64,000 bases of DNA from Phragmites australis (lineage: Eukaryota > Streptophyta > Magnoliopsida > Poales > Poaceae). Location of the stretch: assembly GCF_958298935.1 (NCBI RefSeq), contig NC_084921.1:49711001-49775000 (forward strand). Reading direction: 5' to 3'. A program made the position numbers and the translations under genes. Under the pieces are notes generated by a model. That model made no database searches and had not been told where the DNA came from. It worked only from the letters and a program-made list of their open reading frames with translations. The stretch's first letter is position 1. Each line of letters opens with the position of its first letter. This document shows positions 21,801 through 33,176 of this stretch, one piece after another.

Positions 21801-24800
21801 TTCCTCCAGTGCCTCGGACTGCCATTCCCTCATCATCTGGACCAAAGGTTCAAGTTGGTTACTAGAAGCACCAGATGTCAGTTCTTATATGACATATTCA
21901 ATAAGTCCAGGCAAAGTTGTCAGGATAAGAATCCTAGGCACAAATGCATTCAGGACTGAAGCTTGTCACTGATTACTTAAAGTACCAAGTGACAGTTCTT
22001 ACAGCACATATGCAATTAATCATAAGATCCTAACCACAGGCAGTCCTTACATCATACATGCAATGAATCATAAGCACCAAGTGCCATTTCTTACAGCAAG
22101 GTTGTCATGATCAGAATCATAGGCAGGAACACGTTCTAAACATTTTAAGGGTCTGGATAACTAACTTTTATGATACCACCTGATTAAGGTCCAACAGGAC
22201 TGGTCTGGTAGCATAGTAGAATCATAAGATATAAAACACAGACTGAGATCTGGGAAACCTTGAATTTAGGTACTAATACTGCTTGAAAAATGCATAACAA
22301 CTCATGGGTACAAATGAAAGAGCAGCACCATTCCTTCATATGCTCAAAACATGGTCAGACTATTAATTAAGTAAATGTGTACTAAGTACAAAATGTTATC
22401 AAGCACTGGACAAGAAAATTTCTTCTCACATCAAGTGATTTTGATTAAAGATAACCAAGAAGGAAGCAAGTAGTCTTTTTGACAGAAAAATGGCAGAGAA
22501 AATCCCATAGCAATTAAATACGATAATCATAATGATGAAATAAAGTGAAATGATAAATAAACGCACAAGGTAACAAGAAATGCCAGAAGAGGTAAGCCCA
22601 AAGTTAGCTCGATGAAATGAGGAGACATACCTGATGAACGGGCTGAGGATGATACTTGTCGTCCTTCCCTTTGGTCTCCCAGATATGACTGAAATAAACA
22701 ACATTATTACATGCTCATCGTCTTAAAAGTTTATTTTAAATGAGAATAGATTAATCACAATCCACTAGTCAAGTGATTGGACTTGAGTGCTTGGAATTTC
22801 GATAGAGAAGCAGATCCAATCCCAAGCCAAAGTAAGACCAGCTTGGTACATTTTGAAAAATATTGTAGCGAAAAGGTAGATAGCTATAAATGACTAAAAA
22901 CGAGCTGCGTAAAAGTAGCCATATGATGCCATGTAATAGTGCTTGTCTATAGACTCCATAGAAAATAAGGCATCATTAGTATGTATCATCTACTTAAAAA
23001 AAGGCTACAAAATGTTTCCATAAGAATCAACCCAAGCAACAAGAAGAGATGATCAATCACCTGCCCATTCAATCTCTTCTCCACTTCAGCTCCTCTCATG
23101 CCCTCAGGTATAGGGGCATGATCTTTATTGATCGGTACAAAAGTAGTATCCTGCAAAGAAATTGGCAGGCAACATAACTACATAAGTTTCAGAAAATAAA
23201 CTATAGGTATAACATTAGGTTATCAAGAATATCACTACCTCGCAGACTAAGTAGTCACCAACATCTGGAGCATATGGAAGATCCAATAACTCATTTTCGT
23301 ACGCTAGTTCAAACACCTTCCTCAATAGATTTTCATCGAATTCTCTGAAAGAAAATGATCAAAACAGGACCAATATTGAAGCACTAAGCAAGATATCATT
23401 AAAATGCAAAAATCCCATCACAATATCCTTTTACCAACCTGAAAAAACCACCACGAACATTGCAAGCGACATTTCTCGCAACACAAAGCACTGGAACAGC
23501 ATTTGCCATCTACATTTATAGCAAATACACACATGACTCCAGAAGGGGCATATGTTGGACACAAGATATATAAAGAGTAATAAGCAAATAAGTACCTCAG
23601 CTTGTGGGGCATAGTATGGAGTATATGCAGGGACAACATGAACTCTAGGCTGATCTTTATCATCCCAAACATTAAGTCGGTCATCGATGACCATGGCCAT
23701 CTTTGGATGGCATCCTCTATCTCGAAAAACATTCTGCAGAGATTTTTTGGAACCTGCCATGCAGTAGAGCGTAGGGATACAATAGATGGTTAAGCCAGCG
23801 AAAATATGGAGGAACATGGCTTGAGATCGAACTCAACACTAGAGTGATAGGAAAGTTACAATTTCATGGTTCCATGCAAACAATTGCAATATGCTATTTC
23901 TCATCTACTCCTTTATATTTCTCAGAGATATTCTAGCAGTTCCACTGGGAAAAGGTTATTTTAGAAATACAAACAATGTAGTTTAAATGAATGGAGCTAT
24001 TATCTTATTTATAAGGGTATGAATGAAATTCAGTACCAACTAAGGGAAAGCATTGCTGTATTAGGAAAGCAATATATAGAACATTTGCAATAGATAGTTT
24101 ACAGTAGTGAGGTGTGGTCTATGAGATGTGAAGATAAAAGAAACAACTTTGAGACAGGAAAGCATTGCACAATAGTTGAAAAACAGATTGGTCCTTCTAC
24201 GAACTTGACTTGCCTGACTTTACACATACTACACGTTCTGAAATCTGCTGTGAACTTATCAAGTTGCATTCTGGATCAAGAAGTCTCCACATCTCAAGAG
24301 CATAATCTCTCTCAGCCATTGTACATACATAGACCTCAAATCTTTTGCGTCCCTTGGCAGTTAGGTAACTTCTCAAATCCTCCCAAGCAGGCCTTAGCTT
24401 TACAAAAACACTGGTATCGCGAATCTGAAAAGAATATAACATGAAAATGGGTAAGATGGTAAAATAATCAACAAGGTAGGTAAACTAATGACAAAACAGT
24501 AATATGAGTGAAAGAATTAAATCTCTATATATCAAATTCTGAAACATTCCAAGTATAAGAGTCACTGCAAGAATTCATAGAGTTAATATACAGTCCAGAG
24601 AAACTTAGTAGGTTCAATAAATCATTTCACACAAGCAGCACAACTGGTATGTGTTAATGGCTAAATTGCACCCCAAAAAAAATCCAACAACAACAATTTA
24701 GTAGGATATATTTAAAGGGAGCAGCAGAATTCATTTCACTAAGGTCAAGTACATCATACCTCTGGATTGATGCGAGTCAGGACGGCATTCCTTTCAGGTA

Positions 24801-25889
24801 GCCTGATAACAGGGCGGAGAACACGCTCCTGGCCACCAGACAGAGGTTGAACCTCCTCCTTCTGGGTTCCAACGATTCTGCCATTGTCTGTAACAGTATC
24901 TGTGTCAATGAACTCCTTGAGAAGCTCCTTGTCCTCAATGTACCGCTTGATTTCTGCAGACATCCCTGCTACTCTGACAGGATCATCTTCAACATCAATC
25001 CTGCGGGAAAGCATTTCAATCCGGTCCTCGAAGGACTTCATTGTGTTCGCAACAATAAGGGTCTCATCAAGATCAAACACAATGGCAAGGCAGCGCAGGT
25101 TGAGCATCCCAACCGATGCTGCATAGAGCCCAGAGCGTGCAGAGCAGCACCAGAAGCACAGCACTTTCTCCGCCTTGGTCGGCATTGCCACTAGGTGCAG
25201 CTCCTCATCTCCGACCACTACCACTACACTCTACACAACCAAATGAGACAAAAACAAAAAACAAAACATGTTATCCGTGTGCCTGATAAAAGTTCTATTA
25301 ATAGAAAACATTTCCTGAATCTAACTACACGAAACTCTCAACGCATGAAAGACCCACGATGAAATGTGCAAAATGCTTCAAATCCTGGTGATTGTTTCAC
25401 AATTACAACTACCCCAGATAGAAACTCCTAAGTGGTCGCGGTAAGTTACTTATTTCGCGTCAATTTCAAATGAGCATGGCAGCTATATTCACATCACAGC
25501 CAAAACAACACCTATATGCTGTTGTTCAAAAATTGGGGACAAACCTTGTACTCGTTGAAGCAAGTGAAATACAGGCGCTGGAGGCCTGGCTGGGGAGGTA
25601 TCGGCTTGGCCTTAAGCTTGCATCGTACGGAGAAGGGCGCGATGGTCTGCAGGATGGCAAGGGGCGGGCACCTCTCGCTCGCCGGCGAGAGGTGGCTGAT
25701 GCGGATCTCGTTACTCGGGAACGGGAGGCCCCCCTCGGGCCCCTGCTTCATCGGGAACACCTCCACCTCCCCGAGGAACACGTCGCCGTGGAACATACGC
25801 ATGCTGACCCCGGCGGGTGATCCGACGGCGGGGGTGCCGCCGCCCCCGCCTCCCAGGGCCGCCAGCGGCGGAGGGCGAGGCACCGCCAT
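15829..25889 (-). CDS. CPL1/2: RNA polymerase II CTD phosphatase-like protein (CPL1/CPL2 type)
   Basis: Exons in transcript order: 25889-25545, 25230-24760, 24424-24214, 23753-23596, 23509-23439, 23344-23239, 23150-23061, 22688-22631, 21836-21706, 21624-21571, 21208-21112, 18755-18498, 18408-18359, 17942-17877, 16182-16114, 15873-15829. All phases agree and the total is 2280 nt (759 aa plus stop). The FCP1-type phosphatase core lies at about residues 155-420, with catalytic DLDET (D168, D170), [11 protein letters not shown], and VIDDR (D366/D367). A dsRNA-binding repeat is at about 527-597 ([20 protein letters not shown], then [15 protein letters not shown]). A second, weaker repeat is near 690-740 ([27 protein letters not shown]). 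The Arabidopsis proteins dephosphorylate the polymerase II tail in the nucleus and act in stress signalling; CPL1 also acts on HYL1 in microRNA processing. Intron 3 has a GC-AG border. The 2.4-kb intron 11 holds a LINE and a SINE; intron 14 holds a MITE. The exon 13 acceptor and the last exon are the least certain parts. Confidence 0.93.
17048..17404. mobile_element. palindromic Mutator-type MITE in CPL intron 14
   Basis: The element is flanked by identical 9-bp repeats, CATGTTCTT at 17039-17047 and 17405-17413. Its ends are inverted: GAGTTTTTTAGCTCTTTTTA against the complement GATTTTTTTAGCCTTTTTTA, continuing through AACTAATATTTTAAAAA. Self-complementarity extends through most of the 357 bp (CATGCATTGG / CCAATGCATG near the centre). 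A 9-bp duplication points to the Mutator superfamily. No coding capacity. Confidence 0.88.
18891..19923 (+). mobile_element. 5'-truncated LINE (non-LTR retrotransposon), decayed
   Basis: The insertion lies in CPL intron 11, opposite to the gene. It encodes the C-terminal zinc-binding region that follows LINE reverse transcriptase (zf-RVT type): [19 protein letters not shown], then [16 protein letters not shown], then [12 protein letters not shown]. It ends in an A-run (19913-19924). Flanks match over 12 bp with one difference: ACACAAACTGCA at 18879-18890 and ACACAGACTGCA at 19924-19935. An in-frame TAG in the first part and a frameshift after the SCPFC motif (near 19425) show that it is dead. 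The reverse transcriptase and endonuclease are missing, consistent with 5' truncation at insertion. Confidence 0.87.
20287..20457 (+). mobile_element. tRNA-derived SINE
   Basis: A 171-bp element in CPL intron 11. It has RNA polymerase III promoter boxes like those of a tRNA: box A TGGCACAGTGGTAG (about 20299) and box B GGTTCGAATC (about 20342). The 3' end is CACTGGGTACACC followed by TTTTT. Flanking repeats ATGGAAAGAAATGAAC (20271-20286) and ATGGAAAGAAAATGAAC (20458-20474) differ by one base. The body resembles grass SINEs with a GGATAAGGCTGCC segment. Confidence 0.88.
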
Positions 25890-26625
25890 CGCGGAGTGGG
25901 GAATCGGAGGAGTGGGAGTGTAATTTCACGCCGCGTGAGCCGGGGTAGGGTGCCTTGCCCACCTCCCGCTTCGGCGGACGCGGAGCCGCGGGATTCTGGT
26001 GTTGGGGCGGGGTGGAGGGCGGCGAAGGGGCAGCGAGGTGGGACCTTGGGTGCGCTTATATAGAGAGCTTTGGGAGCGAGGCCGAGGCGCCGGGGTGGAT
26101 GGTTCCGTTTGTTCGGACCGGTCTCCGGTCTGGCTGCGGACGGGCGGACCAGGTCGCGTGCCGAACCGGACCGGGTCGGTGCGTCAGTGACTGTGTCTCA
26201 GCGTGGCATCTGGCTTGGTGCGCCGCGTGGGGCACCAGGACCGTACCGTTTTCGTTTTCCTCTGATTTGGTACATGTGGGGGCATGTGCCTGTACGGGAT
26301 TAGCTGAATCGCATGTGATTTATGAGTGGATTTGGAAAGTGGATTAAAAGATGAGCTTTTGGAAAATGTTCGGTAAACAAAAATTGTACAACGGCAGATT
26401 GTGTCGGTTCAAGTTTGTAGCACTACTTAAACGTCCGTGATCAAACTTCATATTTACTTATTATGTGTTTTAATCCGACGGAAATTTCTTACAGCAATAG
26501 ATGATATATTTATCAACGGGGAGACATCTATGATAAATTCATCAATCTTCAAATTTCTCATATGTACCTACGATGATGTCAGTATATTTATGCGTCTGCG
26601 TGTTATATTAGGATTTAAAAATATA
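25890..26625. other. CPL promoter region and spacer
   Basis: 25890-26300 is GC-rich and contains the CPL 5' leader and TATA box; the open frames on the plus strand here are composition artefacts. 26330-26616 is AT-rich with nothing recognisable. Confidence 0.5.
26055..26063 (-). promoter_or_regulatory. TATA box of the CPL gene
   Basis: CTATATAAG on the minus strand lies 166-174 nt upstream of the CPL start codon. It sits in GC-rich sequence where an AT-rich octamer stands out. This predicts transcription starting near 26,025 and a 5' leader of about 135 nt. Inferred from motif and position only. Confidence 0.6.
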
Positions 26626-27864
26626 GAAAAAAAAGTTCACTTTACTCTCTCGAACTATACCAATGGTCCGGATAACCTCTGAACTTTCAAACCATCCATT
26701 TTACTTATTCGAAGTTTCAATACCAGATCACTTAACCTCCTGGAGTGGTTTCCTTAAGAGGCAGCCACCTCACCATCTTACTCCTCACTCCTCTACTCCT
26801 TGCCCACGCCCTCATCTGCTCTTGTGTCACCGACGTCGCCGCCGGCGAGTCATCCCGTGTGACCTCCCCCGCTGACCCGCTTGGCACGCACAGCTGCCGC
26901 TCAACATGCCCAGCCAACCGGTCTCGCCCGCGCGCCACGCTGCCACGCTCGCGCGTCATGCCGCGGAGCAAACCCGGGTGGCCTCCTTTCTCTGCAGCAC
27001 CACTTCCACTCTCTGCTCTCCCTTCCACCATCCCGATAGCACGAGGCCACGCCACCGCTGACTCGTGCCGTCCTGCCTTGAGCCACCGCCCCGACCACCC
27101 CTGTGACGCCACGACCACGACCGTGCAACGTCGCGACCACCCCCGCGACCTCCTCTGCTTCGTCGACCACACCCCGACCACCTCCGCGGTGCCCCTGACC
27201 ACGCCGCCCTCTCCCTCCGTGAGGCCCCAAGTGAGCACCTACGCCACCCACACCCCTCATCTCCCTCCTCCCTTTCCCCTTCCCCTCTGGCTCGAGCCAT
27301 CACCGTGCGTGCCGCCTCCCTCAGAGGGCATCCCACCTTGGGCTCCCTCTGAGCCCCCTCGGTCAGGGCATTGCCCCCCCCCCCTCACCGAGGCGATGCT
27401 CGTTCGCGGGCCGCCTCGGCCGGGGAAGCGCCAGAGCGAGATGGCTACCGACGACCCGAGGCTCTACCCCACCGTGCAAGCCGCGAGCTCACGCAAGCGT
27501 GGGTGAAGCCTCGCCGTCGGGTGCCATCCCCCTTCCCGAGCTCCGAGGAGCCCACCCCGAGCATCCCCTCCCCTTGCGTGCCTCTAACCGCTGTCTGGCC
27601 GAGCCATCGCCTTCCCCCCTCTCTATGCTTCGGTGGAAAAAGGGAAAAAGAAAGAGAAGGAGAGAAGAGAAGAGAAAAGAAAAAGGGGGCTGACGTGGCA
27701 AAAAACCAGGCCACATGGCCCACGTCATCAAAATCGCTTAGGGAAACACTTCAGGGATTAAGTGATCCAGTATTAAAACTTTGGGGAGTAAAATAGACAG
27801 TTTGAAAATTCAGAGAGTTATCTAAACCGCTGACATAGTTAAGGGAGTAGAGTAGACTTTTCTC
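26626..27864. mobile_element. Mutator-like element with long TIRs and GC-rich interior (Pack-MULE candidate)
   Basis: Identical 9-bp flanks AAAAATATA lie at 26617-26625 and 27865-27873. The ends form a long, diverged inverted repeat of about 107-110 bp (26626-26735 against 27758-27864). Both arms start GARAAAA, share CCATTTTACT-like segments and finish at CAGATCACTTAA / CCGGATCACTTAA-type sequence. The AT-rich arms enclose about 1 kb of strongly GC-rich DNA (26760-27660), open on the plus strand for 253 codons with a Pro/Ser/Thr-rich composition but no known domain. No transposase is present. GC-rich captured DNA between MULE ends is the hallmark of grass Pack-MULEs; the donor gene was not recognised. 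Confidence 0.85.
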
Positions 27865-27873
27865 AAAAATATA

Positions 27874-28328
27874 TACCATGGCATATTATGGCAGTTCAAG
27901 TTCATAGCACTCCTTATCCAGCCCTCCCCTCTCCTACGGGCTACAGGGTGAAATACAAGTACCTTTGTTTCGTGCAATAAATTCATGGCCTGAAATGAAC
28001 AACAAAGATCCAACATTGTCAAGAGCCATAATGTTGATAATCCTTTGCACAGCAGCAAGTCACTAAAGTCAACGTGCCCACATGGACTCGATCCCCATAC
28101 CCTCAAATCCATCCGTCCCCGATAGCCATGTCCATACGGCTAATTCTCAGACATACAATCCGTTAGCTCATCGTTATTTTTCCCCCAAACTAGAGAGATA
28201 TATTGATTAAGGAATCTCCCTATTACATTCTAACTCAACAAGCTTCCTAACACAAGTAGGAGCTTATAATCTCCACACGCACAATGATTATTTCTACAAG
28301 CTAATTGCACAAGTTCATGATTAACTTT
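27874..28328. other. spacer between the MULE and the Harbinger element
   Basis: Short, AT-rich, no recognisable feature. A minus-strand open frame here has no familiar domain. Confidence 0.4.
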
Positions 28329-28589
28329 GGGTTTGTTTGGTTAGGCACTAAATTTGTCATATCTAATATTAGACATTAGTTATACTTGTGGTTTGACTAA
28401 CTTTGTGGTAAAATGAAAGTGTTTGGTTTATAGCCATGCCACAAGTTAGCTGTGGCAAGTATTGTGTTGCACCTGTTTGGATTGCTACTATAAATGTTTG
28501 GTAAAAGTTTATGGTAGTGTTTGGTTTACAACCAATAGTGGGTATAGTCATCCAAATAAATTAGAGTAGTGAGCATACCTTCTCTTACC

Positions 28590-28860
28590 ATTGATTGTGT
28601 GGTAACAACTCTTATAATGTATGTGTTTGTATGATAATTTTTCTTATAAATTCTTACAACGTGTGTGCTTGTGTGGTAATTATTCTTATAATGTGTGTGC
28701 TTGTGTGGTAACTACTCTTATAACATATGTGCTGATGTGATAACTACTCTTATAACATATATGCTTACAAATTCTTACAACACGTGTGCTTGTATGGTAA
28801 CTACTTTTATAATATATGTGTGTGGTAACTGCTCTTACAATTTTGTAATATGTTGGATAA
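28590..28860 (+). repeat. subterminal minisatellite of the Harbinger element
   Basis: About seven to eight imperfect units share the phrase TGTGGTAACTACTCTTATAA followed by a GTGTGTGCT-like segment, with a period near 30-40 bp. The array is just inside the left end of the element and shows no coding capacity. Confidence 0.7.
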
Positions 28861-29651
28861 CATGCCTCCTTTCCTGAGGTCTTGTGATACTATAAAGAAA
28901 TTCATAATTCATCCAATGTTATTTTCCTCTAACGAAATTTGTCGTGATTCGCATTTCTATTGGCATGGAAAGTTCAGAATGACCGGACGTTGGATCTCCT
29001 AAACGTTTGTTTACGTGGTTTCAAACCTCAACACTCCAACAAAATGGACAAATTACATCTTGCAAACATACTTAGTGGTTGGGAGTAAGGTGACGGTGCC
29101 CCAATGCTACTTATATGTTCATGGCTTCTGTTGTTGGTGATGTGATCCTTGCAAATGGATACTGCATGCTTCGTATGTTCCAGAATTGTTCCTTGTACAA
29201 TCAAAGATATATTTCATCTTGCTAAAAGTGGCTAGCAACTAGGTGCCTAGACTTGGATCTAACCTTAAGTAAGGAAGGTCACATCATATTCTGACCAATA
29301 CATCCTAAGTGTAAGCAAAAGTTTGCGCAGCTGTCACCCAAAAGAAAATAGCTTTCACAACTCAACACCCAAAAGCACTAGTTGGAGCTACCACAAGTCA
29401 ATGTTTGCTGGTAAGGAACTTGTACACCCAAGTCTGCATAGTCGTGTCACTTGCACTGTTTAAAAAGTCACGCATACCTTTTTCTTTCATTATGAGCCAG
29501 GTACTGACCAATTGTTATCTTTATCATCAGTAGCAATTGTCATTGTCTCTAGTCTCTCCCACAAACTAGCATGAGGGTTAGAAGGTTGGGGCACTAGAGG
29601 AGCAGGAGCAGTGAGAAATTTCTAGGTTGATAGCAATATGGAGTTTACTTG

Positions 29652-30429
29652 TTAAGTGGATTCCGATAATCGACTCTTAGGCTTTTTTGGCTTCTTGGAA
29701 GGTGTCTTGACGCCTCTTGGATGCTTAGTACTAGATTCACAAGTGCTAGACGAGCTATTGTCTCCACCAGCTTTATAAGCTACCAGTGATGGCAAAGTGT
29801 CATAATCATCATCAGGTAGGTCTTCACGAAGTACATAGTAACTCATATAATTCAATCCTTATGAATTTTTAGTCTCTGAATCATCGCAATCATTCATGCA
29901 TGTTTCTTGGTCGATGACAAGAGAACTATCAACATTAGTGCCTGTGAATATCTCTTGCATCTCGTGAAAGAATTTAATAGGCTTAGAAAGTAAGCGCCTT
30001 ACCCTATCCCGCGTTTCATGTAGATAAGAGTTAGAATTATATATGCATTTTTCATTTACTTTCATAGTGGAAATAAATTGAACATACATTAAGATTAACT
30101 TTTTCAAAATCCGAAATAGTCACCATGCATCTAGTGACATCAAATCCATTGTCACTGTTGCTCAAAGCCTTCACGACATACTTCTAGTTTTCTTTGTAGT
30201 GCCTAAAGTGACGGTTAACTTGAGCAACTATCACCCCTATGACAAACTCTTTGTTTAAGGCATCAGCACACTTCATGTGATGTTGCTTCTTAAACTTAAA
30301 TCTGACATGATGGTCTTTTAAATACTCAACGCACCAATCCAACATGAACTTGGTTTGATCATCATCCCAATTGATAGTTCTCTCATGGGAAGGGCCATCC
30401 CCATCAACTTTCTCCTTTTCTTTTGACAT
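29652..30429 (-). pseudogene. Harbinger Myb/SANT-like accessory protein, broken
   Basis: ATG at 30429 opens 81 codons with a Myb/SANT-like region (WDDDQTKFMLDWCVEYLKD, then HFRHYKEN) that in Harbinger elements helps bind the transposon ends. A TAG at 30184-30186 interrupts the frame where the family normally has a tryptophan codon. Homologous sequence continues downstream in pieces: RRLLSKPIKFFHEMQEIFTG within 29859-30107, and a basic PSKKPKKPKSR tail near 29670-29700, separated by a further stop. It is therefore a pseudogene. The serine-rich and lysine-rich tail is usual for this family. Confidence 0.82.
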
Positions 30430-30640
30430 TGCTACTTCTCATGACATGAGACAATTTAATTAAACGTATAGTATCAGAAACAATATGAAACATAAAACAA
30501 TATAAAAAAGATTATGCAGCGCAAATCATAACAATTTAATAATATCATCTCATCATGTGCACATACATAGCAAATTGAAAAATCACAAAAGAAACAAGAG
30601 CAGTCAACACACATTAAGTTTCTACATATTAACTTCATCT

Positions 30641-32010
30641 TCAGCTACAGACTGTCACTTTATCCTCCCACATTTTTTGTGCTAGCTCATCCCGTTTACG
30701 TGCCCATGCCTGACTCTCCTGCTGCATGTCACAATGGACCCACTTGTTCCTTGGTAGAGCCAAGTACCAAGCAACATCATCATATACATATTTATCTGGA
30801 CCATTATCTAGGATCCAATTATGGAGAGCACAACATGCAACACGAATTTTAACTTGAGTTTTCAAATGGAAGAATGGCTGACTTCCAAAGATTTTAAAAC
30901 GATTCTTCAATATACCAAATGCTCTTTCAACAGTTGTTCTAAGAGACGAGTGATGATGGTTGAACAACTCTTTTAGGCATTCTGGCTCTCTAGTACCCCT
31001 ATATTCTTTTAGGTGATAATGGACACCACGATATGGGGTAGTATACCTGGTCTTATGGCATATCTAGCATTGGCTAGCAAAAACTTTCATACATCACAAA
31101 TGTGTGCACTACAGTTAGGTAAAAAAAGGAAGCAAGTTTTGATATGTGAGTCATGTGTAATAATGCTACCTTCTGGTATTTTAAGGCTAGTGGGGCGTGA
31201 TGGTGCATCTTGAAGCACATACGAGTCATGGGCAGACCTTTCCCATCCAGCAAGAACATAGATAAATCGTAGATCGAAATCAACAACTGCTAATACATTT
31301 TGAGTGGAAATAGACTTTCTACCCCTAAATCTATCTTGCATATGGATAGGGACACATGTTGGTATATGAGTATCATCCAAGGCTCATATGCATCCCTATA
31401 AAAACAGACATGTGATGTACAATTAAATGAAGATAGAAGCTACAACACTTGAAAAAGTAATAGATGGCGTTTTACCTCAAAGCAAGAGTGAAATATGCCT
31501 AGGCTACATGTTATCTTGGTACGTGTTTCAATTGATTTGATGCGTATGAGATCATAGGCAAGTAGACAAAGGGCATCTAAAAATGCATTAGAGTACCTAC
31601 TAACCGTCTCTCTCGATCGATTAAACTCAAAGACAATTGATCTGTTTGACCAATTTTGACCCACTGCATGGATGAACATTGCAACTTGTTCCTCCACTGT
31701 GACATGCAATGTGTCCACTAACAAACCACGTGGTCTAATATGAGTACATAGATCGTGAAAAATTAATTTTTCGCATGCGCAGCTCGTTGATACAATATGC
31801 CTCAGTTCCATTATACAAGCGGTTCAATCGTGACTCCCGTTCAATATATCTATCCAATATGGGAGCATATTTCACAACTTTCTTTCCCTTTTCCCAAGTA
31901 TGAAACATATACTAGTACATCACTAAGCACAAAGTAACGGTAACAATCAACCTTCTCCTCCACATGTAGTAGTGGTTCATGTAATACTGGATATATAACT
32001 TCCTCTGACC
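30641..32010 (-). pseudogene. Harbinger DDE transposase, broken
   Basis: Recognisable blocks in order are: GLLVDTLHVTVEEQVAMFIH and the helix-turn-helix-like ETVSRYSNAFLDALCLLA (31440-31811); the catalytic region LDDTHIP, RFRGRK, VLAVVDFDLRFIYVLAGWE and SAHDS (31087-31380); and the terminal SSLRTTVERAFGILKNRFKI with CCALHNWIL (30641-30967). Breaks seen: a TGA at 31384-31386 just before LDDTHIP; a one-base shift near 31770, after the N-terminal segment; and a one-base shift near 31043, before the LKEYRG-type region. A short intron is likely between the N-terminal and catalytic blocks. The enzyme would have cut and rejoined element ends; this copy cannot. Confidence 0.87.
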
Positions 32011-33176
32011 TATCTAGAAAAAATAATATATTTACCAAAATATTACTGTACTTGTATGATAAAGATAAATAAAGGTATATGAGAAAAGTTCACTAAGCAA
32101 ACAAGCCACAAATTCCAAGCACAAGTTGTGTTTACTTTGTAAGATAAATTAAAAAAGAAGGTACAAGTAAGCCATAATACATTAATAATTAATTTTTATA
32201 TTACTCATGCACATATAACAAGCAAATAACATCGGAGAAGATAAAAGAAACAAACATGACACCAATGATTTGCACAGGAACAACCAACATAAGTAAAAGA
32301 TAAGCACACAAACTCCACCCAAAGTGCTAGGTAGAGGCATTATCTCTGCACCTTCTATACGAGAAGCACTCTGAACTTGAGGTACAAGATAAAGAAGAGA
32401 GCTGCAGAGGTCAGAGGAGCTGTTGCTGCTACAGAAAGTGCAAATCTAGATATGCAGAGGTCAGAGGAGCTCGCTTAATTTGTTGGCCCTCAATAATTAA
32501 GATTTTATATCTATCGTACTCAACAAACTATATGGATCTATCGGAAGGAGACCGCACTGGTCGGCCATGGCATTAACAGGCCAGAGACATGTACAACAAA
32601 GACAAAACCACAACAAACACCACTCTTTCTTTGATTTCACTAACCTTGTTTTCACCACGTCGTTTTCCGTCAAGCTGGTCCATGTCCAACTATGAGAATT
32701 TGCTCAATTAGCACAGATTTTGGCTTGGCATATGGGGATTATCTGTAGACTGGTGCGGCTGCCTCAGCCGATGACTCGGACAAGCTGGCCGTTGCGCGCA
32801 CGACAAGTGCGACTGCCACTTGACGCGCAGGAGGGGCAACGCAGAGGTGCGAGACCGGGACAAGGAGAATATGGTGGAGATGAGAGGGAGGGATAGAGTG
32901 GAATCTGGGATGAGTGGTGAGACCTGTGAGAACAAAAGGGAAAGATGATTTAAACAGAAGAGGGTGCAGACTTTTTCCGGGCTATGGCACGTCGAAGGCA
33001 ATGTGATGTTCTTTTTCCCCACCACAAGTGCGACGAAAATTTCTACGACAAAGCTCCTAAATCTGACTAAGAATCTTTAGCAGCCTAAGGTTAGTAACAA
33101 GCCAAATAATACCCTTAGAATATGTGGTATGCTTAACTTTAAGTGTGGCAAATTTAGTAGTCAACCAAACATACCC

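Larger units (their letters stand above)
28329..33176. mobile_element. decayed PIF/Harbinger DNA transposon
   Basis: A 4.85-kb element. The left end GGGTTTGTTTGGTTAGGCAC and the complement of the right end GGGTATGTTTGGTTGACTAC are an inverted pair, continuing with CTAAATTTG on both. Between them, on the minus strand, lie the two genes typical of this superfamily: a DDE transposase (30641-32010) and a Myb/SANT-like accessory protein (29652-30429). Both are broken. The expected 3-bp TWA target duplication is not visible next to these ends, so the borders may be off by a few bases or the duplication has mutated. Confidence 0.82.

Noticed and set aside
26745..27506. 253-codon proline-rich open frame
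   Set aside because: It starts at GTG within the MULE end, is compositionally driven and overlaps other long frames on both strands. Treated as possible captured DNA, not as a gene.
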